NCBI GenBank assembly: GCA_024636585.1
Contig: JAGXGS010000032.1
Coordinates: forward strand, 61,657 to 125,656
From: Thiogranum sp.
GTDB lineage: Bacteria; Pseudomonadota; Gammaproteobacteria; DSM-19610
Length of the DNA: 64,000 nucleotides
Direction of reading: 5' to 3'
Position numbers and translations under genes: made by a program
The notes under the pieces: model-generated
The model's database searches: none
What the model saw: the letters and a program-made list of their open reading frames with translations, nothing else
Told to the model about the DNA's origin: nothing
Part shown: positions 46,063-56,099 of the stretch, piece after piece
Position numbering within the stretch: position 1 is the stretch's first letter
Layout: every line of letters starts with the position of its first letter

Positions 46063-46443
46063 ATGGCACATCGAGGTGACATTCTGGCTGACCGGCTCAA
46101 TGTTGAGCCAGCGATCTTCAAAGGTTGTTCGTCGTCCGAACTGGGCGTCATTGTTGGTGTGGCCGCGCTCATCTGGTTGCCTGTCAGTCTCCTCCTGGCA
46201 TGGTTGATGGGCGCGGTCACCATGGGCTTCGGCATTGCCGGGGTGGGTGTGGTCGCCACGGTCATTGTGACGGCCAGTCTGTTTCAGCGTTTCAAGCGTG
46301 GCCGACCGGACGGCTATTACCAGCAACAGATCATGATTTGGCTGGATGACCACGGCTTGCGTCGTTCTTCATTTGTTCGGCGCACGGGCGCCTGGGATAT
46401 CGGGAGGACCTGGGATGCGACGATACCGGTACGAGATCGATAA
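46063..46443 (+). CDS. TIGR03750-like VirB3-type protein (DUF3487)
   Basis: A 126-residue membrane protein. The N-terminus DRLNVEPAIFKGCSSSELGVIVGVA and a hydrophobic pair near residues 30-70 are typical of this VirB3-like family. The C-terminus is basic. It starts 4 bp after the pilin-like stop and overlaps the next gene by 29 bp. Confidence 0.87.
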   Translation: MAHRGDILADRLNVEPAIFKGCSSSELGVIVGVAALIWLPVSLLLAWLMGAVTMGFGIAGVGVVATVIVTASLFQRFKRGRPDGYYQQQIMIWLDDHGLRRSSFVRRTGAWDIGRTWDATIPVRDR

Positions 46444-47068
46444 CGTCCGTGCTCATCTGCGCTCGCTGTGGATCATTATCGGTGTGCAGGTTGTGGTTAT
46501 CCTGGCGCTGTGGTTTGGCTGGAGTCAGTCACCCAGACATCTCACCGTGCACGTCCCCCCGGACCTGCGCTCCGGTGCAACGCAGACCATCGACCAAGTG
46601 CCGCCAGCCAACGTCTACGCCTTCGCCTTTTATATCTTCCAGCAGCTCAATCATTGGTCGGAAGACGGTGCGCGGGATTATGGCAAAGCGATCTTTCGTA
46701 TTTCACCGTACGTCACGCCGCGCTATCGGGCCGACCTCATTGCAGATATGGAGATGAAAGGCAAACAGGGCGAGTTGGCCTACCGTGTACGTGGCGTGCA
46801 AGAGGTGCCCGGTCATGGTTATGATGAACGCCGGGTAGATGTGCTTGCACCCGGTGTCTGGGTAGTGTGGCTGGATATTGACCTTTTCGAGTCGGTGAAA
46901 GGAATGACGGTGAAGAAGACGACCATCCGTTATCCGCTTCGCGTTGTGCGTCTTTCCGTCGATCCGGAGTCGAATCCGTGGGGACTGGCGTTGGATGGTT
47001 TTGCGGCGACCGGGCCCCGGCGGCTGAGCGAAGCCGAACTTGCTGACGAGTCGGCGCAAGGCAAGTGA
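46415..47068 (+). CDS. TIGR03746-like TraE/VirB8-type protein (DUF2895)
   Basis: A 217-residue protein with one N-terminal membrane helix (LWIIIGVQVVVILALWFGWS) and a periplasmic domain (ANVYAFAFYIFQQLNHWSEDG, TTIRYPLRVVRLSVDP). This is the VirB8/TraE-like channel component of MPF-G systems. The ATG at 46415 starts within the preceding gene and is chosen because it directly precedes the membrane anchor. Confidence 0.88.
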   Translation: MRRYRYEIDNVRAHLRSLWIIIGVQVVVILALWFGWSQSPRHLTVHVPPDLRSGATQTIDQVPPANVYAFAFYIFQQLNHWSEDGARDYGKAIFRISPYVTPRYRADLIADMEMKGKQGELAYRVRGVQEVPGHGYDERRVDVLAPGVWVVWLDIDLFESVKGMTVKKTTIRYPLRVVRLSVDPESNPWGLALDGFAATGPRRLSEAELADESAQGK

Positions 47069-47086
47069 CGAAACAGGGATCAACGT

Positions 47087-47890
47087 ATGATTACATCAAA
47101 CAATCTAAAACGTAGTGTCATTTTCTGGCTTGGGCTCGGGTTGCTATTGATGCAGTCATTTGTCCATGCCGAGTCGGAACTCACTGAGCGTATCGAGTGG
47201 AAGAAGACGCCCATCCAACTCAAGCTCAAGGTCGGCCACGAACGGTTGGTACACTTTCCGGCATCGGTCAAGGTGGGCGTACCCGCATCCTTGCAACCAC
47301 AGCTGCGTACCCAGAGTGTCAATGGCACGATCTACTTTCTCGCCAGCGCGCCCTTTGATGCTACGCGTGTCATGGTGCGCACGGTCGACGGTGGACAGAT
47401 CTATCTCTTCGATCTGTCGGCGTCAAAGGAGGGTGGTCAGACGAATCCCGTGCAGGTGTTCGTGAAGAAGACCGGTGAGAGTGAATCCGGCCAGATGAAT
47501 CAATCCGTCGGCAGTAACGATACAGCCGCACAATACAGCTATGTAATCCTGACCCGTTTCGCAGCCCAACAGCTCTATGCACCCGCACGGCTTGTGCAAG
47601 ACAGACCGGGCATTGTGCGGGTTCCGGTAGCGCGTGACTCCGTTGCCTTATTGCGCGGTGATTCAGTCGACGCCACGCCACTGGTGGCCTGGCGGGCAGA
47701 GGGTCTGTATGTCACGGCCGTCAAACTCACCAACCGCAGCGATCAGCCGCAGATTCTCGATCCCCGTGATCTGCGTGGTGCGTGGTTGTCCGCGGTCTTC
47801 CAGCACAATCGCCTGTTGGCCGCCGGCAGCGAGGCGGACACCACGGCCGTGTACCTGATCTCGGCGCGACCGTTCGAATCCTCGAGATAG
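47087..47890 (+). CDS. TIGR03749-like TraK/VirB9-type protein (DUF3438)
   Basis: A 267-residue exported protein with a signal peptide (FWLGLGLLLMQSFVHAES) and a beta-rich periplasmic part starting ERIEWKKTPIQLKLKVGHERLVHFP. The late segment LYVTAVKLTNRSDQPQILDPRDLRGAW is typical of TraK/VirB9-like outer channel proteins. It lies between VirB8-like and VirB10-like genes. Confidence 0.88.
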   Translation: MITSNNLKRSVIFWLGLGLLLMQSFVHAESELTERIEWKKTPIQLKLKVGHERLVHFPASVKVGVPASLQPQLRTQSVNGTIYFLASAPFDATRVMVRTVDGGQIYLFDLSASKEGGQTNPVQVFVKKTGESESGQMNQSVGSNDTAAQYSYVILTRFAAQQLYAPARLVQDRPGIVRVPVARDSVALLRGDSVDATPLVAWRAEGLYVTAVKLTNRSDQPQILDPRDLRGAWLSAVFQHNRLLAAGSEADTTAVYLISARPFESSR

Positions 47891-47898
47891 GTGAGCCC

Positions 47899-49296
47899 AT
47901 GGCCATAGCAACCAGTAATCGACTGTTACCCCTTCTCGCCGGCGGTGTGGTGCTCATGCTGGCGTTCGTCACCCTCAAGTCATGCTCGAATGAGCCAAAT
48001 GACCGGGTCGTGATGGACGCCGTGCCGCAAGCGCCGGTGCCGGACGCCGATACACCGGCGGATACCATCAAGACGCTGACAGCAAATGTCGCGGCGATGA
48101 CCGCCGAGGTCGAAGCCTTGCGTCAGAACAACACCCAGCTTCACAACGATAACCGGCAGCTGCTGAACAATCGCGTCCAAATCGAGGAGAACGTAACGAC
48201 GCGCGTCAAACGTGAACTGTTGTCGCGCGAGCACGATCAGGAGGCGCGCGGGCGAATGGATTCGAGCGTGCTGTCCTCACTGACGGCACGGGTGGATGCC
48301 TTGTCGCAGTCGCTTTCACATGGGGAATCGACCCAGGGTGCCGGCGATATCCCAGTTGGACTGGGATTCGATGGTGGCGGTGCGGGTGCAGCGCCTGGCG
48401 CGGAACTGGTCTGGATCAATCCACTGGATGCCATCGATGATGATGCGGATGCAGCGAATGGAAATGGTTTGTTGCATCAGGTTCGCCAGTCCACCGGTGG
48501 GGCGCTGAGTAGCGCCCGTGAACAGACCGGCAACATCGCTCTGGAGTTGAACACGCTGCAACCCGTCTACACCGTTCCGCGCAATGCCACGCTCATCGGT
48601 TCGACGGCCATGACTGCCCTGGTCGGTCGGGTGCCGGTGCGCGGACAGGTGCGTGACCCCATGCCCTTCAAGGTGATCACCGGTGCGGATAACCTGGCCG
48701 CCAACGGTCTCACCGTGCCCGGCGTGCAGGGGATGGTGTGGAGCGGCACGGCGATCGGCGATTGGACATTGTCCTGTGTCACCGGCCGGCTCGATTCGGT
48801 CACCTTCGTATTCGATGACGGCACGATCCGCACAATTTCCAGTGATGACCGCGGCGGCCAGTCCGGCGGTACCAACCGGCCCCTGGGCTGGATCTCGGAC
48901 CAACAGGGTATCCCGTGCATCAGCGGCGAGCGCAAGACCAACGCGCCGGCATTTCTCACTCAGCGCATTGGAGTGATGGCCGTGCAGGCGGCGGCCGATG
49001 CGGCAGCCGCGGCCGAGACCACCTCAGTCGTCAGTGATACCGGTACGGCGACCAACAACGTTACCGGCGATGCCGGCACCTACGTGCTCGGCAAGACCAT
49101 CGCCGGCGGCAGTGACGAGGTCGCCAAGTGGCTCATAGAACGCCAGTCCCAGAGCTTCGACGCCGTCTTTGTGCGGGCCGGTACCGGCATCGCCATTCAC
49201 GTCGACCGCGAACTCCCCATCGATCTCGATCTCAAAGGCAGGAAACTCAATCATGCGAAATCCATCAACCCTTATCACCGCGCTCGGCTTGATTAG
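47899..49296 (+). CDS. TIGR03752-like TraB/VirB10-type protein
   Basis: A 465-residue protein with an N-terminal membrane helix (LPLLAGGVVLMLAFVTLKSC), a coiled coil (about residues 60-140) and a C-terminal beta-barrel domain of VirB10/TraB type (VYTVPRNATLIGSTAMTALVGRVP, GVQGMVWSGTAIGDWTLSCV). It spans inner membrane to outer complex. ATG 47899 is chosen at the start of the membrane anchor. It overlaps the lipoprotein gene by 44 bp. Confidence 0.9.
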   Translation: MAIATSNRLLPLLAGGVVLMLAFVTLKSCSNEPNDRVVMDAVPQAPVPDADTPADTIKTLTANVAAMTAEVEALRQNNTQLHNDNRQLLNNRVQIEENVTTRVKRELLSREHDQEARGRMDSSVLSSLTARVDALSQSLSHGESTQGAGDIPVGLGFDGGGAGAAPGAELVWINPLDAIDDDADAANGNGLLHQVRQSTGGALSSAREQTGNIALELNTLQPVYTVPRNATLIGSTAMTALVGRVPVRGQVRDPMPFKVITGADNLAANGLTVPGVQGMVWSGTAIGDWTLSCVTGRLDSVTFVFDDGTIRTISSDDRGGQSGGTNRPLGWISDQQGIPCISGERKTNAPAFLTQRIGVMAVQAAADAAAAAETTSVVSDTGTATNNVTGDAGTYVLGKTIAGGSDEVAKWLIERQSQSFDAVFVRAGTGIAIHVDRELPIDLDLKGRKLNHAKSINPYHRARLD

Positions 49297-49669
49297 TCTC
49301 GTGCTGTCGGGGTGCGCCAGCACCAAGGACGCGGTGTTGCCTCAGGACGGCCCTCCCATGAAAGCCATCTACGAGCAACACATCCAGACGTTGGGTGCAC
49401 GCGATCCCTTGGTGATTCGTCATGAGTTGGGAAATCGTTCTATCGTTGACGGCGATGGTTCGCTTCATGGCTACACGCGCGAGGCCAACAACGAGATCGA
49501 CACCACCTTCCCCCGACTGCCGAATCCGAGTCTGGTGATGTATGTGTTTCCCCACCTGGCAGGCGACGAGCAGGTGCCGGTACCCGGCTATGTGACGACG
49601 TTCCCCATGTATGAGCGGGTCGAGTACGCACTGCCCGGTGAAGTGCCGACCCAACGGCAACGGCAGTGA
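49253..49669 (+). CDS. TIGR03751-like lipoprotein (VirB7-like)
   Basis: A 138-residue lipoprotein. The signal peptide ends in VLSGCAS, putting the lipidated cysteine near residue 21. The mature part includes YEQHIQTLGARDPLVIRHELGNRSI and a proline-containing end VPVPGYVTTFPMYERVEYALPGE. It overlaps the VirB10-like gene. Probably outer-membrane anchor of the channel. Confidence 0.88.
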   Translation: MRNPSTLITALGLISLVLSGCASTKDAVLPQDGPPMKAIYEQHIQTLGARDPLVIRHELGNRSIVDGDGSLHGYTREANNEIDTTFPRLPNPSLVMYVFPHLAGDEQVPVPGYVTTFPMYERVEYALPGEVPTQRQRQ

Positions 49670-49671
49670 GT

Positions 49672-52407
49672 ATGGCAAAGTTTCTGTCACGCGCATCATC
49701 GAAGCAGGATCACGATCCAGCGGAAGCGCCTGTCACCACGGCGTCGGTCAAGCGTCTTTATGATCGCCCGCCGTCCTTTACCGATCTCTTGCCCTGGGTG
49801 GAGTACGATCCGGACAGCCGCACCTTTCTGCTGGAAGATGGCATCAGCGTGGGCGCCTTGTTTGAGATCCTTCCCGTTGGTACTGAGGCCCGCACACCCC
49901 AGTTCATGACGCAACTGCGCGATGCTATTCAGACGGCACTGACCGATGCCATTCCCGAAGACGATGATGCCCCCTGGATTTTGCAGGTCTACGTGCAGGA
50001 CGAACCGAGTCTGCAAGGCTTTCAAAAAGAACTGGCAAACTATGCACAGGCGGGTGCGAAAGACACGGCATTCACCCGACACTTTCAGGATATGTTCTCG
50101 CAGCACCTGGCGCGGATCACCCGCCCCGGTGGCTTGTTCGAGGATACTGCAGTAACCGGAACCCACTGGCGGGGGCAGGTGCGCCGTGTACGCGCCACGC
50201 TCTATCGCCGATTGAAGGTGAAGGGCAAGACGCCGTCAGCGGTCGAGGTGGAAGAAGCGATGAATGACGTGGCGATCAAGTGGGTCGCCTCACTGGCCTC
50301 GGCCGGCATTCGCGTGCGACGGAGTACCGGCAAGGACCTCTACGAATGGCTGCTCAAGTGGTTCAATCCGAAACCCACGATCGCAGACGGTGATCCCGAC
50401 AAGCTGTTGGAGGTCGCCCCGTATCCCGGCGATGAGGACCTCCCGTTCGGCTACGACCTGGCCGAGCAACTCACACTCACCATGCCGCGTTCGGATAACG
50501 AATCCGCCACCTGGTGGTTCGATGGTCTTCCGCATACGATCGTCACGATCCAAGGACTACGGCGGGTGCCTGAGGTGGGGCACATGACCGCCGAACGCCA
50601 GGCCGGTGACCACGTCTTCTCGCTTTTCGATCGCATGCCGGAGCACACCGTGATGGTACTGACCCTAACGGTCAAACCGCAGGATTTCACCCGCAACCAC
50701 ATCGCTCAGGTAAAGCGTGCCGCCGTGGGCGACTCCGCCGAGGCCGCATTGACACGCGAGGACGCGGAACTCGTGGAGCGGGAGATGGCACAGGGCAACA
50801 AACTCTATCCACTGGGCATTGCTTTTTACGTGCGTGGTGACAATCCAAAGATGCTACGCGCCAATGTCAATCAGCTGAATGCGTTGCTGCTGCCCAATGG
50901 CCTGCAACCGATCCTGCAGGAAGCGGATCTGCTCGCGCTGGATAGCTACATTCGTAACCTGCCGATGGCCTATGACGTGTCTATGGATAAGTCCAGTCGC
51001 CGTTCGCGGTTGGTCTTCTCCAGCCATACCGCCAATCTGTTACCCCTATACGGCCGATTGAAGGGAACCGGTCATCCAGGCTTGGTCTTCTTCAACCGTG
51101 GCGCCGAACCCCTGACCTTCGATCCCTTGCACCGGGCTGACCGTAAGAAGAACGCCCATATGCTGATCCTCGGTCCCACCGGGGCGGGCAAGTCAGCACT
51201 CCTGGTTTACCTGCTGCAGCAGATGGCCGCAATGTACCGCCCACGTATTTTCATCATCGAGGCCGGTGGATCTTTTTCACTGTTGGGTCAGCACTTCCAG
51301 GCCCACGACGTCTCCGTCAACCAGGTCACCTTGAACCCGAACGTGGATGTGAGTTTGCCACCGTTCGCGGATGCGTTACGCATGCTGGATAAAGAACGCC
51401 GCGTGCATCTTCCCAAGGATCCGGATGAGCTGGTCGATGACGACGACGAGATCGAAGGCGAGGGCGGCGGTCGGGACATTTTAGGTGAAATGGAAATCGC
51501 CGCCCGGATCATGATCACCGGCGGTGACGAGCGTGAAGACGCCCGCATGAGCCGGGCCGATCGGCTACTGATACGAAACGCCATTTTCCTGGCTGCGAAG
51601 ACGGTTAAAGAAAGTTGCAGGGATCAAGTGATCACCGAGGACGTGGTCACTGCCTTGCATGCCATCGGCCGCGATCAAAGCCTGCCCGAACACCGGCGCA
51701 ACCGCGCGATCGAGATGGGCGACGGCATGGCGTTATTTTGCTCCGGCCTTGCCGGACATTTCTTCAACAGGCCCGGCACCCGTTGGCCTGAGGCCGATGT
51801 CACCATACTGGAGATGGGCATCCTGGCGCGGGAAGGTTACGAAGATCAGCTCACCGTGGCCTATATCTCCATGATGAGTCACATCAACGATCTGGTGGAG
51901 CGTCACCAGCACGATGCCCGACCCACGCTGGTAGTGACCGACGAGGGTCACATCATCACCACCAATCCATTGCTGGCGCGCTATGTCGTAAAGATCACCA
52001 AGATGTGGCGCAAGCTCGGCGCCTGGTTCTGGATTGCCACCCAGAACCTTGAGGACTTTCCCGATGCCAGCCGCAAGATGCTCAACATGATGGAGTGGTG
52101 GCTATGTCTGGTCATGCCCAAGGAAGAAGTCGAGCAGATCGCACGGTTCAAAGATCTCACCGACGTGCAGCGCAGTCTCTTACTGTCCGCCAGAAAAGAA
52201 CCGGGCAAATATGTCGAAGGCGTGGTGCTGTCAGACAATCTTGAAACCCTGTTTCGTAATGTGCCGCCACCATTGTCACTTGCACTTGCTATGACCGAGA
52301 AGCACGAGAAAGCGGAGCGCGCGTCCATCATGCGCGAACGAAACTGCAGCGAGCTTGAGGCGGTTTATGTTATTGCGGAGCGCATTGCCGCAAATCGTGG
52401 AGGTTAA
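49672..52407 (+). CDS. TIGR03744-like conjugative transfer ATPase (VirB4/TraC type)
   Basis: A 911-residue VirB4-class ATPase powering pilus and channel assembly. Walker A is GPTGAGKS at residues 501-508; Walker B-like is RPTLVVTDEGHII, and an arginine-bearing motif follows in WFWIATQNLEDFP. An acidic insert (DELVDDDDEIEGEGGGRD) lies near residue 590. ATG 49672 was chosen over a GTG at 49666. It is the last recognisable ICE backbone gene; TraU/TraW/TraG-like genes expected next are absent. Confidence 0.92.
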   Translation: MAKFLSRASSKQDHDPAEAPVTTASVKRLYDRPPSFTDLLPWVEYDPDSRTFLLEDGISVGALFEILPVGTEARTPQFMTQLRDAIQTALTDAIPEDDDAPWILQVYVQDEPSLQGFQKELANYAQAGAKDTAFTRHFQDMFSQHLARITRPGGLFEDTAVTGTHWRGQVRRVRATLYRRLKVKGKTPSAVEVEEAMNDVAIKWVASLASAGIRVRRSTGKDLYEWLLKWFNPKPTIADGDPDKLLEVAPYPGDEDLPFGYDLAEQLTLTMPRSDNESATWWFDGLPHTIVTIQGLRRVPEVGHMTAERQAGDHVFSLFDRMPEHTVMVLTLTVKPQDFTRNHIAQVKRAAVGDSAEAALTREDAELVEREMAQGNKLYPLGIAFYVRGDNPKMLRANVNQLNALLLPNGLQPILQEADLLALDSYIRNLPMAYDVSMDKSSRRSRLVFSSHTANLLPLYGRLKGTGHPGLVFFNRGAEPLTFDPLHRADRKKNAHMLILGPTGAGKSALLVYLLQQMAAMYRPRIFIIEAGGSFSLLGQHFQAHDVSVNQVTLNPNVDVSLPPFADALRMLDKERRVHLPKDPDELVDDDDEIEGEGGGRDILGEMEIAARIMITGGDEREDARMSRADRLLIRNAIFLAAKTVKESCRDQVITEDVVTALHAIGRDQSLPEHRRNRAIEMGDGMALFCSGLAGHFFNRPGTRWPEADVTILEMGILAREGYEDQLTVAYISMMSHINDLVERHQHDARPTLVVTDEGHIITTNPLLARYVVKITKMWRKLGAWFWIATQNLEDFPDASRKMLNMMEWWLCLVMPKEEVEQIARFKDLTDVQRSLLLSARKEPGKYVEGVVLSDNLETLFRNVPPPLSLALAMTEKHEKAERASIMRERNCSELEAVYVIAERIAANRGG

Positions 52408-52768
52408 GGGATGCATCGGATTACACAAATAAATTTATTCAAATTAACTCGGCGCTGAATGCCCCATACTTATGGCTAGTTTTCGTTGACTGCTAGTAAG
52501 AGCAGGCCAGATAATGTGGACACGGCTAACATCCATTTCACGAAGATCTCTTTTGTACTTGTCTCTCTTCATGCTTATTTTGAAAAATGATGGACTATGA
52601 TCAATCCTATGCGATTTTAATCGCCAGAGTGATCGCAGTGCGTGCTGCTTACTGATAGCGTAGCCAGACAATTTCACTATTGCTCCAGGTCGAGAGGACA
52701 ATAAAAATGGCGCAGCGCAATGGCTTACTAGAGATCGCACCGCACCGAGAACTTAACGCATTGAAAAC
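52408..52768. other. Noncoding junction between ICE genes and flanking DNA
   Basis: An AT-rich 361-bp stretch after the VirB4-like stop. No convincing gene, repeat or attachment core is seen. A leftward open frame (52445-52740) lacks any recognisable domain. The break in ICE synteny must lie here. Confidence 0.5.
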
Positions 52769-53296
52769 TCAGTTGACGGGATCCACGACGTAGTTCTTTT
52801 TCGATTGCAAATAGGCCACCTCGGCAAAGCCGGAGGGCACGATGTCGCGCTCGACCACGTGATAAAGATGATGAAAATCGATGCCCTGTCCGCGCAGGGT
52901 GTTGTCGCAAACGGCAAACTGCACGTCTTTGGCTTTCAGCGCATCGATCATTTGCCGGGTCTCTGGGTCTGGATCAGTCAATAAGGACACGCCCTTGGCG
53001 TAGAGCACTATCGTACCCTGTATCTGGCCGCCCCATTGCGCAGCCGCTTCGAAGCTATTGGCCATGTTGTGTAACTTCATGCCTTGTACCGCCTTATCGT
53101 CGGTCGTGATCGGTACGACAATCTTCATCGCACCGTATTGCCCGTGGTTTATTTTGGGCTCGACGTAGCTGCCGTGCTTAGCCTCCATAGCCTTTGCGCC
53201 GGCGTCTGGATTCGCTCTTCCGTCGGCCGCGTAAACTGCGCCCGCCACAAATATCGAGCTGATTAAAGAAATTAAGATTTTTCGAGTGTGCTTCAT
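52769..53296 (-). CDS. Periplasmic DsrE/DsrF-like family protein
   Basis: A 175-residue exported protein with a signal peptide (ILISLISSIFVAGAVYAAD) and a DsrE-like domain (MKIVVPITTDDKAVQGMKLHNMANSFEAA; GTIVLYAKGVSLL). The single conserved-type cysteine is in VQFAVCDNTLRGQGI. Members of this exported branch often sit with sulfur or stress genes, but the substrate is unknown. A strand switch relative to the ICE suggests different ancestry. Confidence 0.85.
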   Translation of the reverse strand: MKHTRKILISLISSIFVAGAVYAADGRANPDAGAKAMEAKHGSYVEPKINHGQYGAMKIVVPITTDDKAVQGMKLHNMANSFEAAAQWGGQIQGTIVLYAKGVSLLTDPDPETRQMIDALKAKDVQFAVCDNTLRGQGIDFHHLYHVVERDIVPSGFAEVAYLQSKKNYVVDPVN

Positions 53297-53780
53297 GATT
53301 TACTCCTGGTCCGATTAATGAAATAACGATCTAAAAAAATGGCTGTCTTGTGTGGCAGATGCAATCGAACTTGAAAATGGCTGCGAAATGGGAAATCCGA
53401 GCACTCGATACATTCTGGCAAAACCATCCATGACGATTTGCTTCCGTGGTTGGCGGGAAACAAATGTTGCATCAGTATGTGCCTCGAAATTATCCCGTCG
53501 GTTCGGTACCGAACATACCGCGCCTTGGCGCGCGCGAAGTCGGCCAAAGCGAGTGAATAACAAAGCGAATGTTCGCCACCGCACAGACCTGCTTGCGCTG
53601 CCCGCATAAGGTTCAGCAGTACGAAACGCACGCAATAATGGCCCTCCATGCATCAGTGGTAAAACTGCACGCCGTTTGATCCGGTGCGTCTTGCCAAGAA
53701 TCATTTAGAACCAATCGCCAGCAACGCATCGGCACACGTCAAGTACGGTAGGCCGGTGCTGTTCACCCAGGAGATCTTAC
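53297..53780. other. Intergenic region with a 14-bp perfect palindrome
   Basis: 484 bp between the DsrE-like gene and katE without a convincing gene. GTTCGGTACCGAAC at 53501-53514 is a perfect palindrome, followed by ATACCG. This resembles operators of TetR-type regulators, but none is encoded nearby. An AGGAG ribosome site for katE is at 53770-53774. Confidence 0.5.
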
Positions 53781-55892
53781 ATGAGTAAAGCAAAGACAAC
53801 ACGGCATTCTGCAAAAGGTACACGGCAAATGGGTTCTGCCCCGAACCAAGACACACAACAGGCTGCCGGCGGCGAGCTGCACCAGGTCGCGGGTGGCGAA
53901 CACCCCGCGCTCACCACGAACCAGGGTCTCGCGCTTTCCGATAATCAAAACTCGCTCAGGGCCAACCCACGCGGCCCCACGCTGCTGGAGGATTTCATCC
54001 TTCGCGAAAAAATCACCCATTTCGATCACGAGCGGATTCCCGAGCGCATCGTTCACGCGCGCGCAACGGGCGTGCATGGATTCTTCGAGCTGACCGCCTC
54101 GCTGAAGCAATACACCACCGCCAGGATACTCACCGAGGTCGGCGAGAAGACTCCCGTGTTTACGCGCATATCGACCGTCGCAGGCGGTGCCGGTTCGGTC
54201 GACACCCCGCGTGATGTGCGCGGATTTGCCGTCAAGTTTTACACCAAGGAAGGCAACTGGGATCTGGTTGGCAACAACATCCCGGTTTTCTTCATCCAGG
54301 ACGCCATCAAATTTCCCGACCTCATCCATGCCGTCAAGATGGAACCCGACCGCGGTTTTCCGCAATCGGCAACCGCGCACGACACCTTTTGGGATTTCAT
54401 TTCGCTCACGCCTGAATCCATGCACATGGTGATGTGGATCATGTCGGATCGCACCCTGCCGCGTTCGCTGCGCATGATCGAAGGCTTTGGCGTGCACAGC
54501 TTCCGCCTGATAAACGCCGCCGGCGAATCGACCTTCGTCAAATTCCACTGGCGTCCCAAGCTCGGCCTGCAGTCCACCATCTGGGACGAGACCGTCAAGA
54601 TTTCCGGCGCCGATCAGGATTTCCACCGCCGCGACATGTTCGACGCCATCGCGGCCGGTAATTTCCCCGAGTGGGAATTCGCGGTGCAGCTGTTCACGCA
54701 GGAGCAGGCGGACAGCTTCCCGTTCGATCATCTGGACGCCACCAAGCTGATTCCAGAAGAACTGGTTCCGCTGAAGGTGATCGGGCGCATGGTGCTGGAT
54801 CGCTGGCCGAACAATTTCTTCGCCGAAACCGAACAGGTGGCTTATTGCCCTTCGCATGTGGTGCCGGGCATCGATTTCTCGAACGATCCCCTGTTGCAAG
54901 GCCGTTTATTCTCCTATCTCGACACGCAGCTTTCGCGCCTGGGTTCGGCCAATTTCCACCAGATCCCGGTCAATGCGCCGAAGTGCCCATTTGCAAATCA
55001 ACAACGCGACGGCCACATGCAGATGGCGCAACCAACGGGCCGTGTCGCGTACGAGCCCAATTCCCTGTCCGACACCTCGCCACGCGAAACGCCCAAGGGC
55101 CTTCATAGCGCCGCAATCACGGAAACTGGCGGGAAAGGCCGCATCCGGGCCGAGACCTTCGCCGACCACTATAGCCAGGCACGGCAGTTCTATCTCAGCC
55201 AGACCGCGTATGAGCAGGCGCACATCGCCTCGGCGCTGGTATTCGAGCTTTCCAAGGTCGAACATCCGCACATACGCGAGGCCATGGTCGGCCACCTGCT
55301 TCATATCGAAAAAGACCTCGCCAAGCGCGTCGCCGCGGGTCTTGGATTCAACACCCTACCCGATGCGCCGGTGGCGGCAGCGCCTGTGAAGAAGATGCCA
55401 CCTTCGCCGGCATTGCAGATCATCGGCAAGATGAAAAACACGCTCGCGGGGCGCGCGGTCGGGATCCTGATCGCGGATGGCTCGGATGGCGCTGTCATCA
55501 AGAAGATCAAAAAGGCCGCGACCGATGCGGGCGCCAGCGTGAAGATCATCGCCCCCAAAGTGGGCGGGACGAAGCTGGCCGATGGCTCGATGCTGGCGGC
55601 TGACGGGCAACTGGCGGGTACGCCTTCCGTGCTGTTCGACGCCGTCGCCGTCATCCTCTCCGACAAGGGCGCAAAAGCCCTGTCGATGGAAGGCGCCGCA
55701 ATCGACTTCGTGCGCGATGCGTTCGGTCACCTCAAGGCCATCGCCGTCGACCAGGGCGGCCAGGCGCTATTGAAAAGTGCAAATATCGGACACGACGCGG
55801 GCATCGTGGACGCCAATGACAAGAACGCATTTATTTCTGCGGCCAAGACGCGCCAATGGGATCGGGAAAAGTCCGTTCGAACCTTGGCGTAA
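53781..55892 (+). CDS. katE: Large-subunit monofunctional catalase (HPII type)
   Basis: A 703-residue clade-2 haem catalase that converts hydrogen peroxide to water and oxygen. Catalytic His92 ([13 protein letters not shown]) and Asn165 ([10 protein letters not shown]) are present, with the haem-ligand tyrosine near residue 379 ([15 protein letters not shown]). A C-terminal flavodoxin/amidotransferase-like domain begins around [12 protein letters not shown]. The N-terminus has a 60-residue extension typical of HPII. It probably gives protection in stationary phase or under oxidants. Confidence 0.95.
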   Translation: MSKAKTTRHSAKGTRQMGSAPNQDTQQAAGGELHQVAGGEHPALTTNQGLALSDNQNSLRANPRGPTLLEDFILREKITHFDHERIPERIVHARATGVHGFFELTASLKQYTTARILTEVGEKTPVFTRISTVAGGAGSVDTPRDVRGFAVKFYTKEGNWDLVGNNIPVFFIQDAIKFPDLIHAVKMEPDRGFPQSATAHDTFWDFISLTPESMHMVMWIMSDRTLPRSLRMIEGFGVHSFRLINAAGESTFVKFHWRPKLGLQSTIWDETVKISGADQDFHRRDMFDAIAAGNFPEWEFAVQLFTQEQADSFPFDHLDATKLIPEELVPLKVIGRMVLDRWPNNFFAETEQVAYCPSHVVPGIDFSNDPLLQGRLFSYLDTQLSRLGSANFHQIPVNAPKCPFANQQRDGHMQMAQPTGRVAYEPNSLSDTSPRETPKGLHSAAITETGGKGRIRAETFADHYSQARQFYLSQTAYEQAHIASALVFELSKVEHPHIREAMVGHLLHIEKDLAKRVAAGLGFNTLPDAPVAAAPVKKMPPSPALQIIGKMKNTLAGRAVGILIADGSDGAVIKKIKKAATDAGASVKIIAPKVGGTKLADGSMLAADGQLAGTPSVLFDAVAVILSDKGAKALSMEGAAIDFVRDAFGHLKAIAVDQGGQALLKSANIGHDAGIVDANDKNAFISAAKTRQWDREKSVRTLA

Positions 55893-55947
55893 AAGCAATG
55901 CAAAAAATCAGGAAAAATTCCAACTCTGAAAGATAAGGAAGAGCGCT

Positions 55948-56052
55948 ATGCGTAACAAAGAAAAAGGAAAGATAGGGTGGGTTTTGCTTTGGCTCTTGGG
56001 AATCCCGATTCCAATCTTGCTGGTGCTGTATTTCCTGCGTGGATGCACCTGA
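55948..56052 (+). CDS. 34-residue single-helix membrane protein
   Basis: A very short gene with an AAGGAAGAG ribosome site before ATG 55948. The product has a basic N-terminus (MRNKEKGKIGW) and one hydrophobic helix (VLLWLLGIPIPILLVLYFL) ending RGCT. It resembles short stress-type hydrophobic proteins found widely in proteobacteria with the GIPIP pattern, though no function is known to me. It lies 55 bp after katE and may be co-transcribed. Confidence 0.65.
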   Translation: MRNKEKGKIGWVLLWLLGIPIPILLVLYFLRGCT

Positions 56053-56099
56053 GGCGGCTCTGTTGAAAAACACCCGCTAACGCAGTAATGGCTTTGGGG

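Noticed and set aside
52445..52740. Leftward 98-codon frame after the ICE genes
   Set aside because: No recognisable motif, no ribosome site seen, and located in AT-rich junction DNA; not supported as a gene.
53315..53704. Leftward frames between the DsrE-like gene and katE
   Set aside because: Two overlapping frames with cysteine-rich, low-similarity translations; likely noncoding.
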